A stretch of 64,000 nucleotides of DNA from NCBI GenBank assembly GCA_020744425.1, contig JAGMUV010000005.1, positions 2,666,001-2,730,000 on the forward strand, read 5' to 3'. Source of the stretch: Dactylonectria macrodidyma. Lineage: Eukaryota; Ascomycota; Sordariomycetes; Hypocreales; Nectriaceae. Both the position numbers and the translations under genes were made by a program. Shown here in pieces: positions 53,655-64,000 of this stretch. Positions within the stretch are counted from its first letter, which is position 1. Each line of letters opens with the position of its first letter. The notes beneath the pieces are model-generated. The model worked only from the letters and a program-made list of their open reading frames with translations. It had not been told where the DNA came from and did no database searches.

Positions 53655-56376
53655 TCATGAAATTGGTGTGGGCCAAAAACCCTCGGCCTCTTCTGACATC
53701 ATGTTCTCCTCCACGCCGGTAGCAATTTCCAACCAATTATTCCAGTCCACATTTTCGTCCGTATCCATGTTGACATCTACATCGGCAAACACGTCAACAG
53801 TCGGGTCGTTGTCGGCCCATAACCAAGGCGTGAAACCTGGACCTATCATTTGACCATCCGATGAGTCTGTTGGCACAGTGGACGGTGTGCTGTGTGACGA
53901 CACATCAGCCTGCTTCGTGTGCGTAAACATGCCGGACGGTCGTGAGCCGCCAGATTGAGAGCTGTCTGCTAGATCAACAGGCTCGATAGTCATGTTAGAC
54001 CACATATCTTGCTGCAAGTGCGAGGGATCAGAGGTAAAGTTTTGTTGCGATACGTCGGCCTGCTCCGCTGGAACCGACTGGGTCGAATCGACATTACCAG
54101 GTGGCCCGGACAGCGGCTTTAGGCCGCCGGACCTCGCTGACTTGGAGACAAGCGTGCGCCAGTGCTGCAGAAAAAGCTCCTCCCCCTTCCCCATCGGAAA
54201 CGGCCCAGAGCTGGCCGGAACAGGAATATTGTGGTCACTCTTCTCGAGCTCGTCAATAGCCAGAGCATCTCCCCGCAGCCTCTCGAGCTCCACCTTGCGG
54301 TGCTTGCGCGCTTTGGACATCAACTTTCGCAACGGAACCCACGTTCGCAAGTTCTTGGCTGCATTCGGTTGCGCTGGAATCAACCAGCTGCTATGGAGAG
54401 CCACCCAGGCCCGTTCGACGATGGGCGACCACGGACGGCGGGAGACCTCGATCAATAGAAAGACTATGGCGTACCAGTGGGTGTAAGTCTGGTATATCCA
54501 GCGCCAGTGTCTGTGTTCGGGCTCGGCGTTGAGGGCGTGGTTGTACTCAGCGACCTCCAATGCGGCGACTAGGAGCCTGTTCCTCAACTCGTCTGAGAAT
54601 CGCTCGCTCGGAGGTGAAAAGAGAACAGGGAGGTAGATCAGAAGCCTCAGCTTTGCAATGACGAGACGAGTGCAAGTGATCATGACCAAGGATGCGATAC
54701 TCCAGGTCTCTGTTGAATATTGGAGGTACCCGTTCTCAAGCTTCTCATACAAACTATTGAGCAGCCGGCTCTGCTCTTCCAAACTTGGTTTGGCCCCAGG
54801 GGCCATCATCTGCCTGGTGACTTCACACATCTCGTAAGAGACCAGAGCAATAGACATACAGGTGATGCCCTGATGCTCTGCGGGCATCTCTTTGGTGTTC
54901 GGAGTGATATTTGCGTCATCAATGTTCAAGGGGAGTTTGGTGTCAAAGCTGCCGCTGGCGATTGTATAATCCGTCCCTTGGTCTTCGGATGCCCGGATAT
55001 CTAACATGCAGATAGACCACCAGACCCTTCGTCGCATCTGGACTTCATATGGAGATAGGTTTTCAAAGTGGGAACCGTCCCGGTGTAGCCCAATAGCCTG
55101 AGCCATCCTGATGGCGAGGCCCGTCATCATCCAGACGAACTTTGGGCTATCGTGACGACGAACGAGGAAAAGAAAGATGGTGAAGGCTTGGACGAGCACT
55201 ATGTCGGGAGAGTTGAGGAAGTCGGCTTTGGCAAGCGCATGCTCTAAGCCGAGTCGATACTTGAAGTTCAACTCTGCTTTTGTGGCGCCAAAGTTATCCA
55301 TCACCTTACACAAGGAAAACGGTGAGTCTAGGTCCGAAGACAGGTGTGGCTAATTATTCAAAACATTAAGGGCACTCACATCATCTTCTTCCATCGAAGT
55401 AACAGCGGCATAGGAGATTGAAAACACCAACGCCTCGTTGGCGGGTGAGAGACTGGACAGATCGACCCCCCGCATCCCACGGGTGAGTTGAGTGATGTGA
55501 GGTATATGAACGATCTGGAATAACAAGTTCACGTTTTCAGAAAATGTATTTAGGAGAAAGGGTATTTGAGATGGTAACGGGCGAAATTCGCGAAGGTCAG
55601 GCGGGGCAGCTGTGAGGTTGTGTCGGAACAAGAATGAATGCCTCTCTGAAGGCGAGCGGTCAAGTTCATGGGTTACAGAGGATTTTCCAGGAGAGTCTTC
55701 GTCCTCTGAAGTGTCAGAATCGTCATTTGCCAGACGGCGAGTATCTATCTTCAGTCCATCAAGCTAGATGGTGGTAAGCTCCCGGCAAATACAAGACCAG
55801 ACATGCACCTACCTCGTCGCTCACACGGGACCAGAAACCGCTTCCGATGTAATGGCTTTGACTTGTATCCTGGAGGACCAGCCTCCCGAAATGCTGCTGC
55901 ATAGCCGCAGCGTCTGGGCTCGACGCCGTGCTCATCTGGCGGTTGGCTTCGCGCTCATGAGCAGATTCCACGGCCGCATTCGCCTGCTCCAGCTGACCAC
56001 TGAGTTCTTTCACTAGGTTCTCGAGATTTCGCAGCCGCTCCATGACTTGGAGAGCCCCTGGATCGGCATCACGCGGCGTCCTTTCGGCAGACGCGGCGTC
56101 TTTGGTGATGCGCTCGAGGCGTCGCGCCCACCTGGGAGGCCGGTCATTAGACGGAACGACGCAAGCGATGTTGGCGCGGCGGCAATTTGAGCAGGGCGAC
56201 AGCTTATCGCAGCGGACCTTGCGGCTGCGGCAGACGACACAGCTGCGCAGCTTTGTCGCCGAGGCCGATGCGGATGCGGATGCGGGCGTTGAGACGGATG
56301 AGGTGCTATTTCGCTCCGGGGCAGCCGCCGAACCATCTCCGGCGCCACCACTCGGCACAGCCGGAAAATGCGACAT
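53655..56376 (-). CDS. Zn2Cys6 transcription factor with fungal-specific domain
   Basis: 865 residues from exons 56376-55813, 55763-55380 and 55304-53655 (all phase 0). The zinc cluster has C46-x2-C49-x6-C56-x5-C62-x2-C65-x6-C72, after an Ala/Ser repeat encoded by GC-rich trinucleotides. A short leucine-rich coiled coil follows (MERLRNLENLVKELSGQLEQ, about 105-125), a usual dimerisation element. The fungal regulatory domain includes FLNSPDIVLVQAFTIFL, AQAIGLHRDGSHFENLSPYE and RRRVWWSICMLD, a textbook match. The C-terminus is acidic and disordered. The frame runs upstream to 56493 only through a TTG. It neighbours oxidoreductase genes that it might control (inference from position only). Confidence 0.9.
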
Positions 56377-56731
56377 GATGCGCTGTGATGGCCGACTTTC
56401 CGAGGACTCGTAACGCGTTGATAGTCGGGTTTGCTGGACACACTGCTTGATGCCCCGACACCTAAGACAGCCGTCAGCATCATTACTAAGCAAGGAATTT
56501 GAAGAATGGTTTAGTCCAGATTTGGCTGCATTGCGGCTGTATTGTCACCAGATTCTGATGAGGAAGTTGGTATAATGAGAAGAATAGAGAAGCGGTAAAC
56601 TGTAAGAATTATGTGTATTCATTAAATGGAGGACTATCGTATATCGTTCCATACCAGTCCAAAACGCGCAATCTAAAGCTGTATGCCACCACGCTATACC
56701 CAAACCACAAGTCCAAAACACCAAGAACCCT

Positions 56732-57457
56732 TCAGTACGTGATAGTTGCAATCTTCTTGAGATACTTGGCGTCTTGCTTTAGCAGAAGATTCTCTGCAAC
56801 CCACTTGCCTGCATCTTCTCTGGAGATGGTGTATCCGATAGCGTTCGACTCTCGTCCAGTCGCCGGGTCTTCAACGCCCACCCGGATTTGCTTCGTCGAC
56901 TCGCCGTTAACCAAGAGGCTGGCGCGAACAACGGTAAAGTTCTCGCCGCTCTCCGCTAGTTTGTCTTCCATGATCTTCTTGTCCTCGTGGGGCACCTTGA
57001 GCAAGACGTGGTACAGGGGGATCATTGCCAAGGGGACATCGCGACCGAAGCGAGACATGCCAGTGGTGCTGGCGACGACGATGAGCGGCTTGCCAGTTGC
57101 GCCGCCGTTGCGGAGCTGGGTTAGAGCGTCGAGGAGAGCAACCATGCCCTTTCCGCAGACGTTCGGATCGTCGATGCTGAGCTTGGAGAGGACAGGCTTG
57201 GCGCCGATGGTGGAGACAATGGCGTCGACGAGGTTGCCGTCCTCCTTCTTGAAGCTGCGAACAAGGACTGCGACATCGTGCGCGTTACCCTGGACCACTT
57301 GCAGGTTCGAGTTAGATTCGGGCGAGATGATGTCGGTGAGCTTAGAGGGTGTTCGGCAAATTGCAATGCATCGGTGGCCTGCAGCGAGGGTATGCTTGAG
57401 AGCCGACAGGCCAATGCCGGTGCTAGCGCCGAGAAAGACAACTGTCTTGGAGGCCAT
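56732..57457 (-). CDS. NAD(P)-binding oxidoreductase (NmrA-like/atypical SDR)
   Basis: 241 residues, single exon. The N-terminal Rossmann motif is FLGASTGIGLSALKHTLAAGH, followed by CIAICRTPSKL, VVQGNAHD, DAIVSTIGAKP, and PLIVVASTTGMSRFG in the position of the atypical-SDR catalytic strand. The family (NAD(P)-bd_10) includes reductases and redox sensors. There is no Tyr-x3-Lys pair of classical SDRs. The longer frame starts with TTG at 57514; the ATG at 57457 directly precedes the dinucleotide motif. Cytosolic, probably NADP-dependent. Substrate unknown. Confidence 0.85.
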   Translation of the reverse strand: MASKTVVFLGASTGIGLSALKHTLAAGHRCIAICRTPSKLTDIISPESNSNLQVVQGNAHDVAVLVRSFKKEDGNLVDAIVSTIGAKPVLSKLSIDDPNVCGKGMVALLDALTQLRNGGATGKPLIVVASTTGMSRFGRDVPLAMIPLYHVLLKVPHEDKKIMEDKLAESGENFTVVRASLLVNGESTKQIRVGVEDPATGRESNAIGYTISREDAGKWVAENLLLKQDAKYLKKIATITY

Positions 57458-58577
57458 TGTAGTGGTAGTTGATTGAACTTGTTCGAGGTGGATGAGCCAG
57501 TAAAGGGCTTTCAAAAAGAAAAGACTTTATGGGTTGAGTGTTGTTGGTTGGATTCTTGTGTGATTGCTGTGTGATTGTTGTGCCTGTCTTCCATCTCGTC
57601 AATGAAGCTGGGGATGATGGGTTATTATAGCTTTCAGTGGGTTGTGCCTCACCATGGGCGAAAGTTGGCCGAGCTGGTGCATGCTGCTCTGGACTGGTGC
57701 GAGATGCACGCGAGGATCCTAGCAACTGATCCGAATTAAGCGGGTCCATTTCTCGCTCTTTTTTCGCTCTTTCCCCAAGCTCCAGACTCGGCATCACGAT
57801 CTGTCCGACTTGGCCAATCAGGACACGGTAAAAAAGCCCCAGTGGGGTATCTGTCGTTTGAGTGGCTTTGGTGGCGCCCGTGCTCCATCCCCTCCATCCC
57901 CTCCATCCCCGTCATGTAATTAAGCCGCCTATCAATATCGTAGGCAACCGTTTTGACGCTGAGTATCAAGTAAATAGATGACAACATGTTGATTTATAAA
58001 TGGTCAGTCCCTGACCCAGGTAGTCTATTGATGAAAAATCACGGTTGACGCGATGTGGATACATGAAATCCCCAGGTCTTAAGACAGGGAGGCACTCAAG
58101 CTCAGATGAACTAGCTACCTAGAGTAACCACATCAAAAACTCACCAGCAGGTTTGACACTGGCGTTGTCCCGATGAATTTCTCCGAAAATATGTAACAGA
58201 AGTGAAATGTCATCTATTATTTCCGAGGACATGAATTTTTTGCGCTGTGCAGGCCGAGTTGGTGCTCAGCTGAACCTCTCGCCCAATTCTCGGCACTCTT
58301 ATTCGGGTCGCGATTTCACCGATCTGGTTGGTCAGCCAATCAGGAGATGGTTATCGACGGTGGGGTTTTGTGGCGTTCGGGCTTCGGTCCCTGGGTTGCC
58401 TTGGCCCATGCAGTCGGATTCACAGATGGCCGTGACAAGATGAGCCGTCAGACTTATAAAACATGAGAACCTTGACAAAAAAAATGAAAAACAATCTCGA
58501 CAATCACAGTCCACAATTGTATCCAACATAATTCTTCGTCTCTCTCGTCTATCAAAATCCCACCAAAGACAGAAACC
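57458..58577. other. Intergenic, divergent promoter region
   Basis: About 1.1 kb between the divergent SDR-like and SRPBCC genes. It has a short CTCCATCCC repeat near 57886-57910. No gene recognised. Confidence 0.45.
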
Positions 58578-59134
58578 ATGCCCCTCTCTGTACACGCCCA
58601 AATCGAGATCTCAGCCCCTCCGGCTACTGTTCGAGCAACGGTACGTACAACTATTTGAACCCATGTTAATACTGTCACTCAACATTCTCAGTTCTTGAAC
58701 TTTGCTGCATATCAGGGGTGGCACAAAGGATGGGAAATTGAACATGTCGAAGTAAAAGACGCGGCGTCCGGACTCCAGACAGGAGACAAGCTCAAGGTCA
58801 ACATGCAAGGCATGGTATTCCATCCTACGGTCGAGGTAAGTCTCTCCACCGAACTCACTCAAGTTATCGGTTCTAACTCTCACAGCAAAACACGCCCGAA
58901 TGTTTTACCTGGGGGGGCTCTGCCTATGGGCTATTCGTCGGCAAGCACCAGTTCCTTTTCTCTCCGAGCAAGGAGAATCCGGGGGGCACTACGTTTATCC
59001 AGAGCGAAGAGTTCAAAGGTCCTTTGACCATCTTCTTTTGGCCATGGAGAAACAAGGAATTCAAATCGGCCAACTGGGATGCATTCAACGCAAACATAAA
59101 GAAGGAAGCTGAAAGGGCATTCTCCCAGACGTAG
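58578..59134 (+). CDS. SRPBCC (START/polyketide-cyclase fold) family protein
   Basis: 151 residues in three exons, 58578-58640, 58692-58835 and 58886-59134, phases 0. The sequence follows the SRPBCC layout: VHAQIEISAPPATVRATFLNF at the N-terminus (beta strand and ligand-pocket helix; APxxxV is the family's typical start), a central SGLQTGDKLKVNMQGM strand, then CFTWGGSAYGLFVGKHQFLF and a long C-terminal helix (NWDAFNANIKKEAERAF). Such proteins bind small hydrophobic ligands. No catalytic assignment is possible. Exon 1 is only 63 bp. The next gene, the lactate dehydrogenase, converges on it. Confidence 0.85.
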
Positions 59135-59663
59135 AAGTCGCTGTCCGACTGGGCGTCATCCCGTTTACTTTCTTTCAGTGCGACGCGCTTTCGAGATACT
59201 GTACTCTCATCGTATCAGATATAATTTTTCGATAAAGCTCTTCTTGTGTTTTAGAATGGAGTTGCAATACGAATAAATATTGAGCCGACCCTACAAGCTC
59301 AGCCCATCTCACAGTGTTGCGCCTGCCTCGTAGCTTAGATACTTGAGGCGAGCCATTAATTCTGTGCATTGTAATAGGAAATTTGAACCCGCTTGGGACA
59401 ACTTGGCACGAGTCCCCCCGCCTATCATCGAACCAGAGAGGTCGTTCGAGGCTTGCCGCTGATGCGGATCAGTAGAATGCGGGCATGGTGAATAGCTATG
59501 CCACATGACTCAAGTGGTAACTATCCTCTTACATGCAGATACGAGCCCAGATTCAATCACCAGAAACGATAGGTAAAACCAGTAGTGTTAAACACAACTT
59601 TAGTCCTGGTTGAAAGATTTAGAATTGAAGTCGCCGATACTAGTACCGCGACTCAGCTCTCTC
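59135..59663. other. Convergent 3' regions
   Basis: About 530 bp between the ends of the SRPBCC and lactate dehydrogenase genes. Short frames only. Confidence 0.45.
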
Positions 59664-61355
59664 TCACAGCTTCGCCCTTTCTCTTTGTGGCACAGCCTCT
59701 AGTGGGCGGTACACAGCTGCCGACAAACTATCCTCGTAGTGCGTCGAATGATCAGGAAGGCTTCTGACGCTAAGCAAACCAGGATGCAACTCATCGATAC
59801 GGTTACAGCCGATCAGGCGCATGTCCGTCTCCAATTCATCCTTGAGGAGCTGAATGGCTCGCTCGACGCCAGGCTGGCCGTACGCGCCCATTGCATAAAG
59901 AAACGGCCGACCTATACCAACACCTCGCGCGCCCAGACACAGCGCCTTTAGTATGTCGGTGCCACGGCGCACGCCGCCGTCCACGTATACCTCAATTTTG
60001 TCTTCTAGGCCACGCTCTCTGAGCACTGGCATGGTCTCTGCTAGGACCTCAATCGAAGACCGGGCAAAGTCTAGCTGGCGACCACCATGATTGGAGAGAA
60101 TCACACCCTGGCATCCGTATTCGACCGCCTTGAGAACATCTTCGACCCGCTGCACTCCCTTGAGAACGATGGGCATACTGGTGATGCTCTGAAACCAAGG
60201 GATATCGGCCCAAGACAGTGACGGATCCAGGAGACTCGTGGTCCCCCGGTTGGGAGAGAAGCCGCCTGTCTCTTGGCCAGTCTGCTCGTTGTACTTGCTG
60301 CGAAGATCTCTCTCTCGACGTCCGACTTGAGGGTTGTCGACAGTGATGAAAAGGCCTTTGCACACCCGCTGCTCGGCGTATTGAACAATCTTCTTCGTGA
60401 CTGCCCGATCTCTGTTCACGTAGAGCTGCAGCCATTGGACCTGATCATCTCCCCGAGCGTCGATGATCTCGTCGAAGGTCCGAGAGGAGAGTGTTGGAAT
60501 CATTTGAATAATGTTGTACTTGTGTGAAGCTCGAGTAAAGATTACCTCACCATCCGGATGGGCGAGCTTGTTCAGGGCGGTAGCAGTGACATAGATAGGT
60601 ATCGAGACTTTCGTACCCAACATAGTCGTTGAAACATCGACGTGTTCGACGTTGATGAGAACCCGAGGACGGAACCAGATCCTATGAAAGACCTTTTGGT
60701 TTTCCTGAGCTGTCTAGAAAATTGTCAGATACGATTGTTGAAACAAGGTCGAAAACGGCTCTACGTACAATCTCGTTATCCGCTGCACTCGAATAATAAG
60801 CCCAGGCTCCTTTGGTCAATACGCGGCGTGCAACCACCTCAAAGTCGAATAAATTGTAGCACTGAGAGAGCAGCGGCTTATGAGCAATGCGGTCCTGGCG
60901 CTCAAGTTCCTCTGGCGTTTCTTCGATGGTCTGTGCGGTGGTGCTCAGAGCGACAGAACCAAGATGTTTAGAAGGGTCGAGATACTTGTCGAGAGTATCA
61001 GATGGGTGTATTGGGTCGTACACCGCTGTCGCGTCTTTGCCCTGTATTTGCGGTGAACCTCCATCCTTTGATTTGGATGACCATGTCATCTCAAAGCGTT
61101 ACGTACTGCATGCTGAAGGATGGTTTCTGGTCCTCCAGGGTGATCTATTATATGGCATCATGCGTCAGCGAATTATCCCGTCGTGTTTGTTGAGGAGCAT
61201 ACCAGGAAGGAATTCAGTCATGTCATAGACTTTGCCCTATTGCAAATTGGTTAATCATGCTCTAGGTAATATGGTGAGGGATCCTGAACATGAATGATGA
61301 CCCAACAAGATTCGGCATTGTTGTGCTCTGCAACCTCGCTCTCCTTGAAGACCAT
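59664..61355 (-). CDS. Flavocytochrome b2-type L-lactate (2-hydroxy acid) dehydrogenase
   Basis: 486 residues from exons 61355-61290, 61236-61203, 61144-61107, 61041-60769 and 60713-59664; all phases agree. The obvious frame starts at 61089 and would lack the cytochrome domain. The upstream small exons restore it: SEVAEHNNAESCWVIIHGK, YDMTEFLPDHPGGPETIL (heme His in HPGG), then GKDATAVYDPIHP with the second likely heme His. The FMN domain follows: GAWAYYSSAADNEIT, IWFRPRVL, VSIPIYVTATAL, VLKGVQRVEDVLKA, ILSNHGGRQLD (catalytic His) and DGGVRRGTDILKAL. It oxidises L-lactate or a related 2-hydroxy acid and can pass electrons via heme. No mitochondrial presequence precedes the b5 domain, so it may be cytosolic, unlike yeast cytochrome b2. 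Confidence 0.92.
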
Positions 61356-62095
61356 TGTTCGGGGTTTAGTAATGCCGTTTTGTGTCTGGAGGCAGGCTCG
61401 GTCAGATACCTCAATTCCTGTGCGTACGATGGTGTGTATGGCGTGTTTCTCTTATCAACAAAATAGCATACAGCGATGTGAAACGCGTCGAAATCAGATG
61501 GCGTCGGCCAGCGTTTTCTCATGAGCTGCGAGTGGGTCTGTATTGCGTCAATCATCTTCCCATTAATGGGTCGGTGGTGACAGTCGGTATCCCACTCACT
61601 TGACCTATTTTAGCTATCATCATGACATGGTATCTGTGGCTCCCTTTATCGATGCTTGTCATGAGCAGATAAGACGATCTACACATTAGAAATCATAATC
61701 CAGCTGCCGTAGACGTAGGATTGACATCAAACAGAACAATGGAGTTTTCAATATTTTCCTTCCATAGTACTGTGCCAATTCAACATTTCATTCATCATCC
61801 CATTCTATTATCAAGCAGTTGCTAACCCTTTCTCTAGGGTAAATCGATCTCGAATTATCTGCAGCCGTCCTGCAAGCAGCCGAAGAGGCAGACAAAACAC
61901 CCGACAACTTGACAAGCCAGGGACAGTCATAAACCCTCAGTGCCTCAAAATCGCCCACAAGGCATTAAAACATCGATTCTCTAAAGGCCTTGCCTCGTGC
62001 TCTGATTCAATCGTCCAGCGAGTAGAAATGTATTAAAAACCATTATCTCCGAATACCCACCTTTGGCGACACTATTATCATGCAAGAGGCTGCCC
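61356..62095. other. Intergenic
   Basis: About 740 bp: promoter of the lactate dehydrogenase gene and 3' region of the next gene. Frames at 61294-61603 are short and without recognised content. Confidence 0.4.
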
Positions 62096-63459
62096 TCATG
62101 CTTGGTCGCGTTCAAGATACGCAGGCGGAAGTGGCGGTAGAGGATCTTCTCTCAGCCGCTCTGGTGTTACAGAGTAGCCGGATCCAACGGTGTACGTCGA
62201 AGCAGTAGATCGGCGACGGAAAAATGAGGCGGCATAGGACCTTGGCCTTGGCGTCGTTCCTTCGACGACTGCTGGATGGAGTCCCAGCGGGTTCATACCA
62301 AGAAGTCTTGAGATGCTTCTACGGAAAGATTGGCGCGGCTGCTGGGCCGCCATAGGCTTTTCGGATATTGCCTCAGGGTCCCGGGGTAATCTCTGATTCG
62401 GCGGCTCTTGCGAAGTCAAAAGCGAGTTTTCCATGCCGTCAGGTGTTTGGGCGCGAGGAATCCATGTAGAGACCCGCCATTTTCCTGTCATACGCCGAGA
62501 AGGGCTTGACGGGGCATCCGGCGACGTTCGCTTACGTCGTTTATAGCAGAACAGAATGCAAGCCAGTATGAGAGCAAGGCCGGCTGATTGGTCGTTAGCT
62601 CATTCATCTTTTGGGATGTCGGGAAGACTCTGCACTTACCGACCGATCCTACAACCATTCCTGCCAATTTGCTTCCCTTGGGTGGCGGCGGGCGGTCATT
62701 CTCTGTTGCAGCAGACTCTTCTGTGGCAAGCCCAATAGCAGGTTGCAAAGTGGTGCTTGAAGCAAGCACAATTGAACTGACTGCCGTACTAAGTGTAGGC
62801 ACCTCTGTCGTGATTTGCGACTGCAACAAGTCCTCGGAGGCCGTCCGGGATGTGCTAACTAGGATAGAGGAAGTGATGCTCTCGAGAAGGGAAGTACTGA
62901 AACTGCTATCAACCGAGCTGGAAGAAGATAGCAGCGAAGTGTCGGGACCAGTGGTGCTAGTCTCGGGGACAGTGGTAATGGTGGCGATTGTCGTCTGGAC
63001 ATTCGAGACCTGCGTCATCTCTGGTGTGCTTGAGGTGGTCGCTGTGCTAAAGTCCGAAAAGGTGCTCGTAGCGACCTCATCCGGTACGGAAGGAACAATC
63101 GACGATGTCTGTATTGGAGGATCACTCGATACCGCATCTACTGGAGGAGGTTCAATCGATGTCGTCTCGGGTGGAACGACTGTTGTGCTTAGAGGTGCTG
63201 ACACTTCTGCGGTGGTCGTCGTGTCGGGAAGGCCGCCTGGAGGCCTGGGAGGACCTCTTTGGTCTCCTTCTGATCCCGGTGGTCCATTTCTATTCCCTCC
63301 ACGTCCTTGGCCATTGCCGTTGTTTTCCTCACTCGCATCATCGGCTGCGTCTTCTTCTTCTTCTTCAGTGTCGTCGGCTTCCTCTTCATCAATCTCATCT
63401 TCGTCCTCGTCAGGTTCCTCCTGACGAGCTTTGTGGAACCTGAGTTCTGGCAGCCACAT
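62096..63459 (-). CDS. Ser/Thr-rich single-pass membrane protein, 5' end uncertain
   Basis: Two exons read with confidence: 63459-62640 (start provisional) and 62583-62096; the 56 bp intron joins in phase inside the membrane helix (MVVGSV / AGLALILACILFCYKRRKR). Outside: a Ser/Thr/Pro-rich, mucin-like stretch of about 200 residues. Before it is a run of Glu/Asp (EPDEDEDEIDEEEADD), unusual for a secreted stalk. Inside: a basic, disordered tail with PPLPPAY near the end. The layout resembles fungal wall-stress sensors, but no signal peptide is found at the ATG at 63459; a further 5' exon probably exists upstream, where GT-AG options (e.g. donor near 63530) could not be joined without stops. Confidence 0.6.
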
Positions 63460-64000
63460 TTCTTCTTTTTCTGAGACTTGTCAGTCACCTAGTGGATGGC
63501 GCTCATCAATGAGCATGGTTGGAATACTTACAATATGATCTTGATCTTGATCACGCTTGGCGTTTATGATGGCAGCAAGCGAACAATTCGACAATTGATA
63601 AGATCGAGATGCATCAACGAGCTAAAACGAGGAGTGCCGCAGGGAAGCTGCAGTAGCGACAGATATACCATCGTTGAGGGTTCAATGCCAAGCCTTCCTT
63701 GACATCAGGCCAGTGTCTCGTCGCAGTCTCGTCGCGGAAGATTTTAGGTCGTGCCCAGACACTGCAGCTGTCGAATTGTACATTTTCCCCTTTCACTATC
63801 CAATGGGATAATTGCTGGGAGTCGTGCGGGTCAGAAAAGGGTGAGACTGAAGGGGCGTTTCATATGCGGGTGGCGGCCTGGCTGCAACGGCGACTGAAAC
63901 TGGGAAAACTCATCCGAAACCATCGCGGAGTTCCACGAAGCCGCAAACCAGAGATCGGCAGAGAATCTACTGGGCAGTGTTGCTGAGCCACTCACTACCA
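63460..64000. other. Right-edge sequence, possible upstream exon not resolved
   Basis: Likely leader or promoter of the 62096-63459 gene. I tested joins from frames at 63541-63800 into the main exon; each met a stop, so nothing is called. No other gene seen. Confidence 0.35.

Noticed and set aside
60769..61089. Lactate dehydrogenase start at the ATG at 61089
   Set aside because: It would leave half a cytochrome b5 domain; upstream exons restore the heme-binding part and splice exactly at 61041, making 61042-61089 intronic.
62588..63424. 278-codon open frame on the plus strand
   Set aside because: Antisense of the Ser/Thr-rich exon; a low-complexity Ser/Thr codon stretch leaves the opposite strand open. 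The sense strand gives a membrane helix and basic tail in phase.

Overview
The window is nuclear DNA from a filamentous ascomycete (Pezizomycotina, most likely Sordariomycetes). Genes are split by short introns of about 50-140 bp with GT-AG ends and CTAAC-type branch sites. There are three Zn2Cys6 transcription factors, a HET-domain protein, a DUF3669 protein, a self-sufficient P450 of the CYP505 type and a fungal RTC1. Nothing identifies the species. Coordinates given for a gene span start codon to stop codon; exon joins were read by eye and checked for phase, and are listed in the evidence.

Left arm (1-19.5 kb), mostly conserved: a secreted tyrosinase running off the left edge, two divergent Zn2Cys6 regulators (2524-4790 minus, 6083-8610 plus), a NUDT15-like Nudix hydrolase, an unidentified 341-residue Cys-tailed protein, and two convergent trafficking/signalling genes: a UVRAG/Vps38-Atg14-like PI3-kinase complex subunit and RTC1 (WDR24-like SEA/GATOR2 subunit).

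Middle (20-39.7 kb), an accessory island: three members of one fungal C2H2-like zinc-finger family lie within 13 kb (20157-21836 minus, 24152-25819 plus, and the C-terminus of 30854-33310 minus). In the third the zinc-finger module is fused behind a HET domain. Between and around them are an F-box protein, a DUF3669 protein, a truncated O-methyltransferase, a broken PAQR/hemolysin-III-type gene, a possible tRNA-derived pol III element and about 6 kb that is nearly gene-free. This is the part most likely to hold something new: a HET (cell-death/self-recognition type) protein carrying a module also present as two free-standing neighbours.

Right arm (39.8-64 kb), metabolic: an eight-exon amino-acid/GABA-type permease, a small gene, a CYP505 P450-reductase fusion, a multi-pass membrane protein, a 969-residue uncharacterised protein with Cys-rich zinc-binding and NCQxFC motifs, then a run of a Zn2Cys6 regulator, an NAD(P)-binding oxidoreductase, an SRPBCC protein and a flavocytochrome b2-type lactate dehydrogenase. 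The cytochrome b5 domain of that last gene is encoded by tiny exons upstream of the obvious open frame. The window ends with a Ser/Thr-rich single-pass membrane protein. The run at 53.6-61.4 kb could be a small regulated catabolic group, but that is inference from neighbourhood only.
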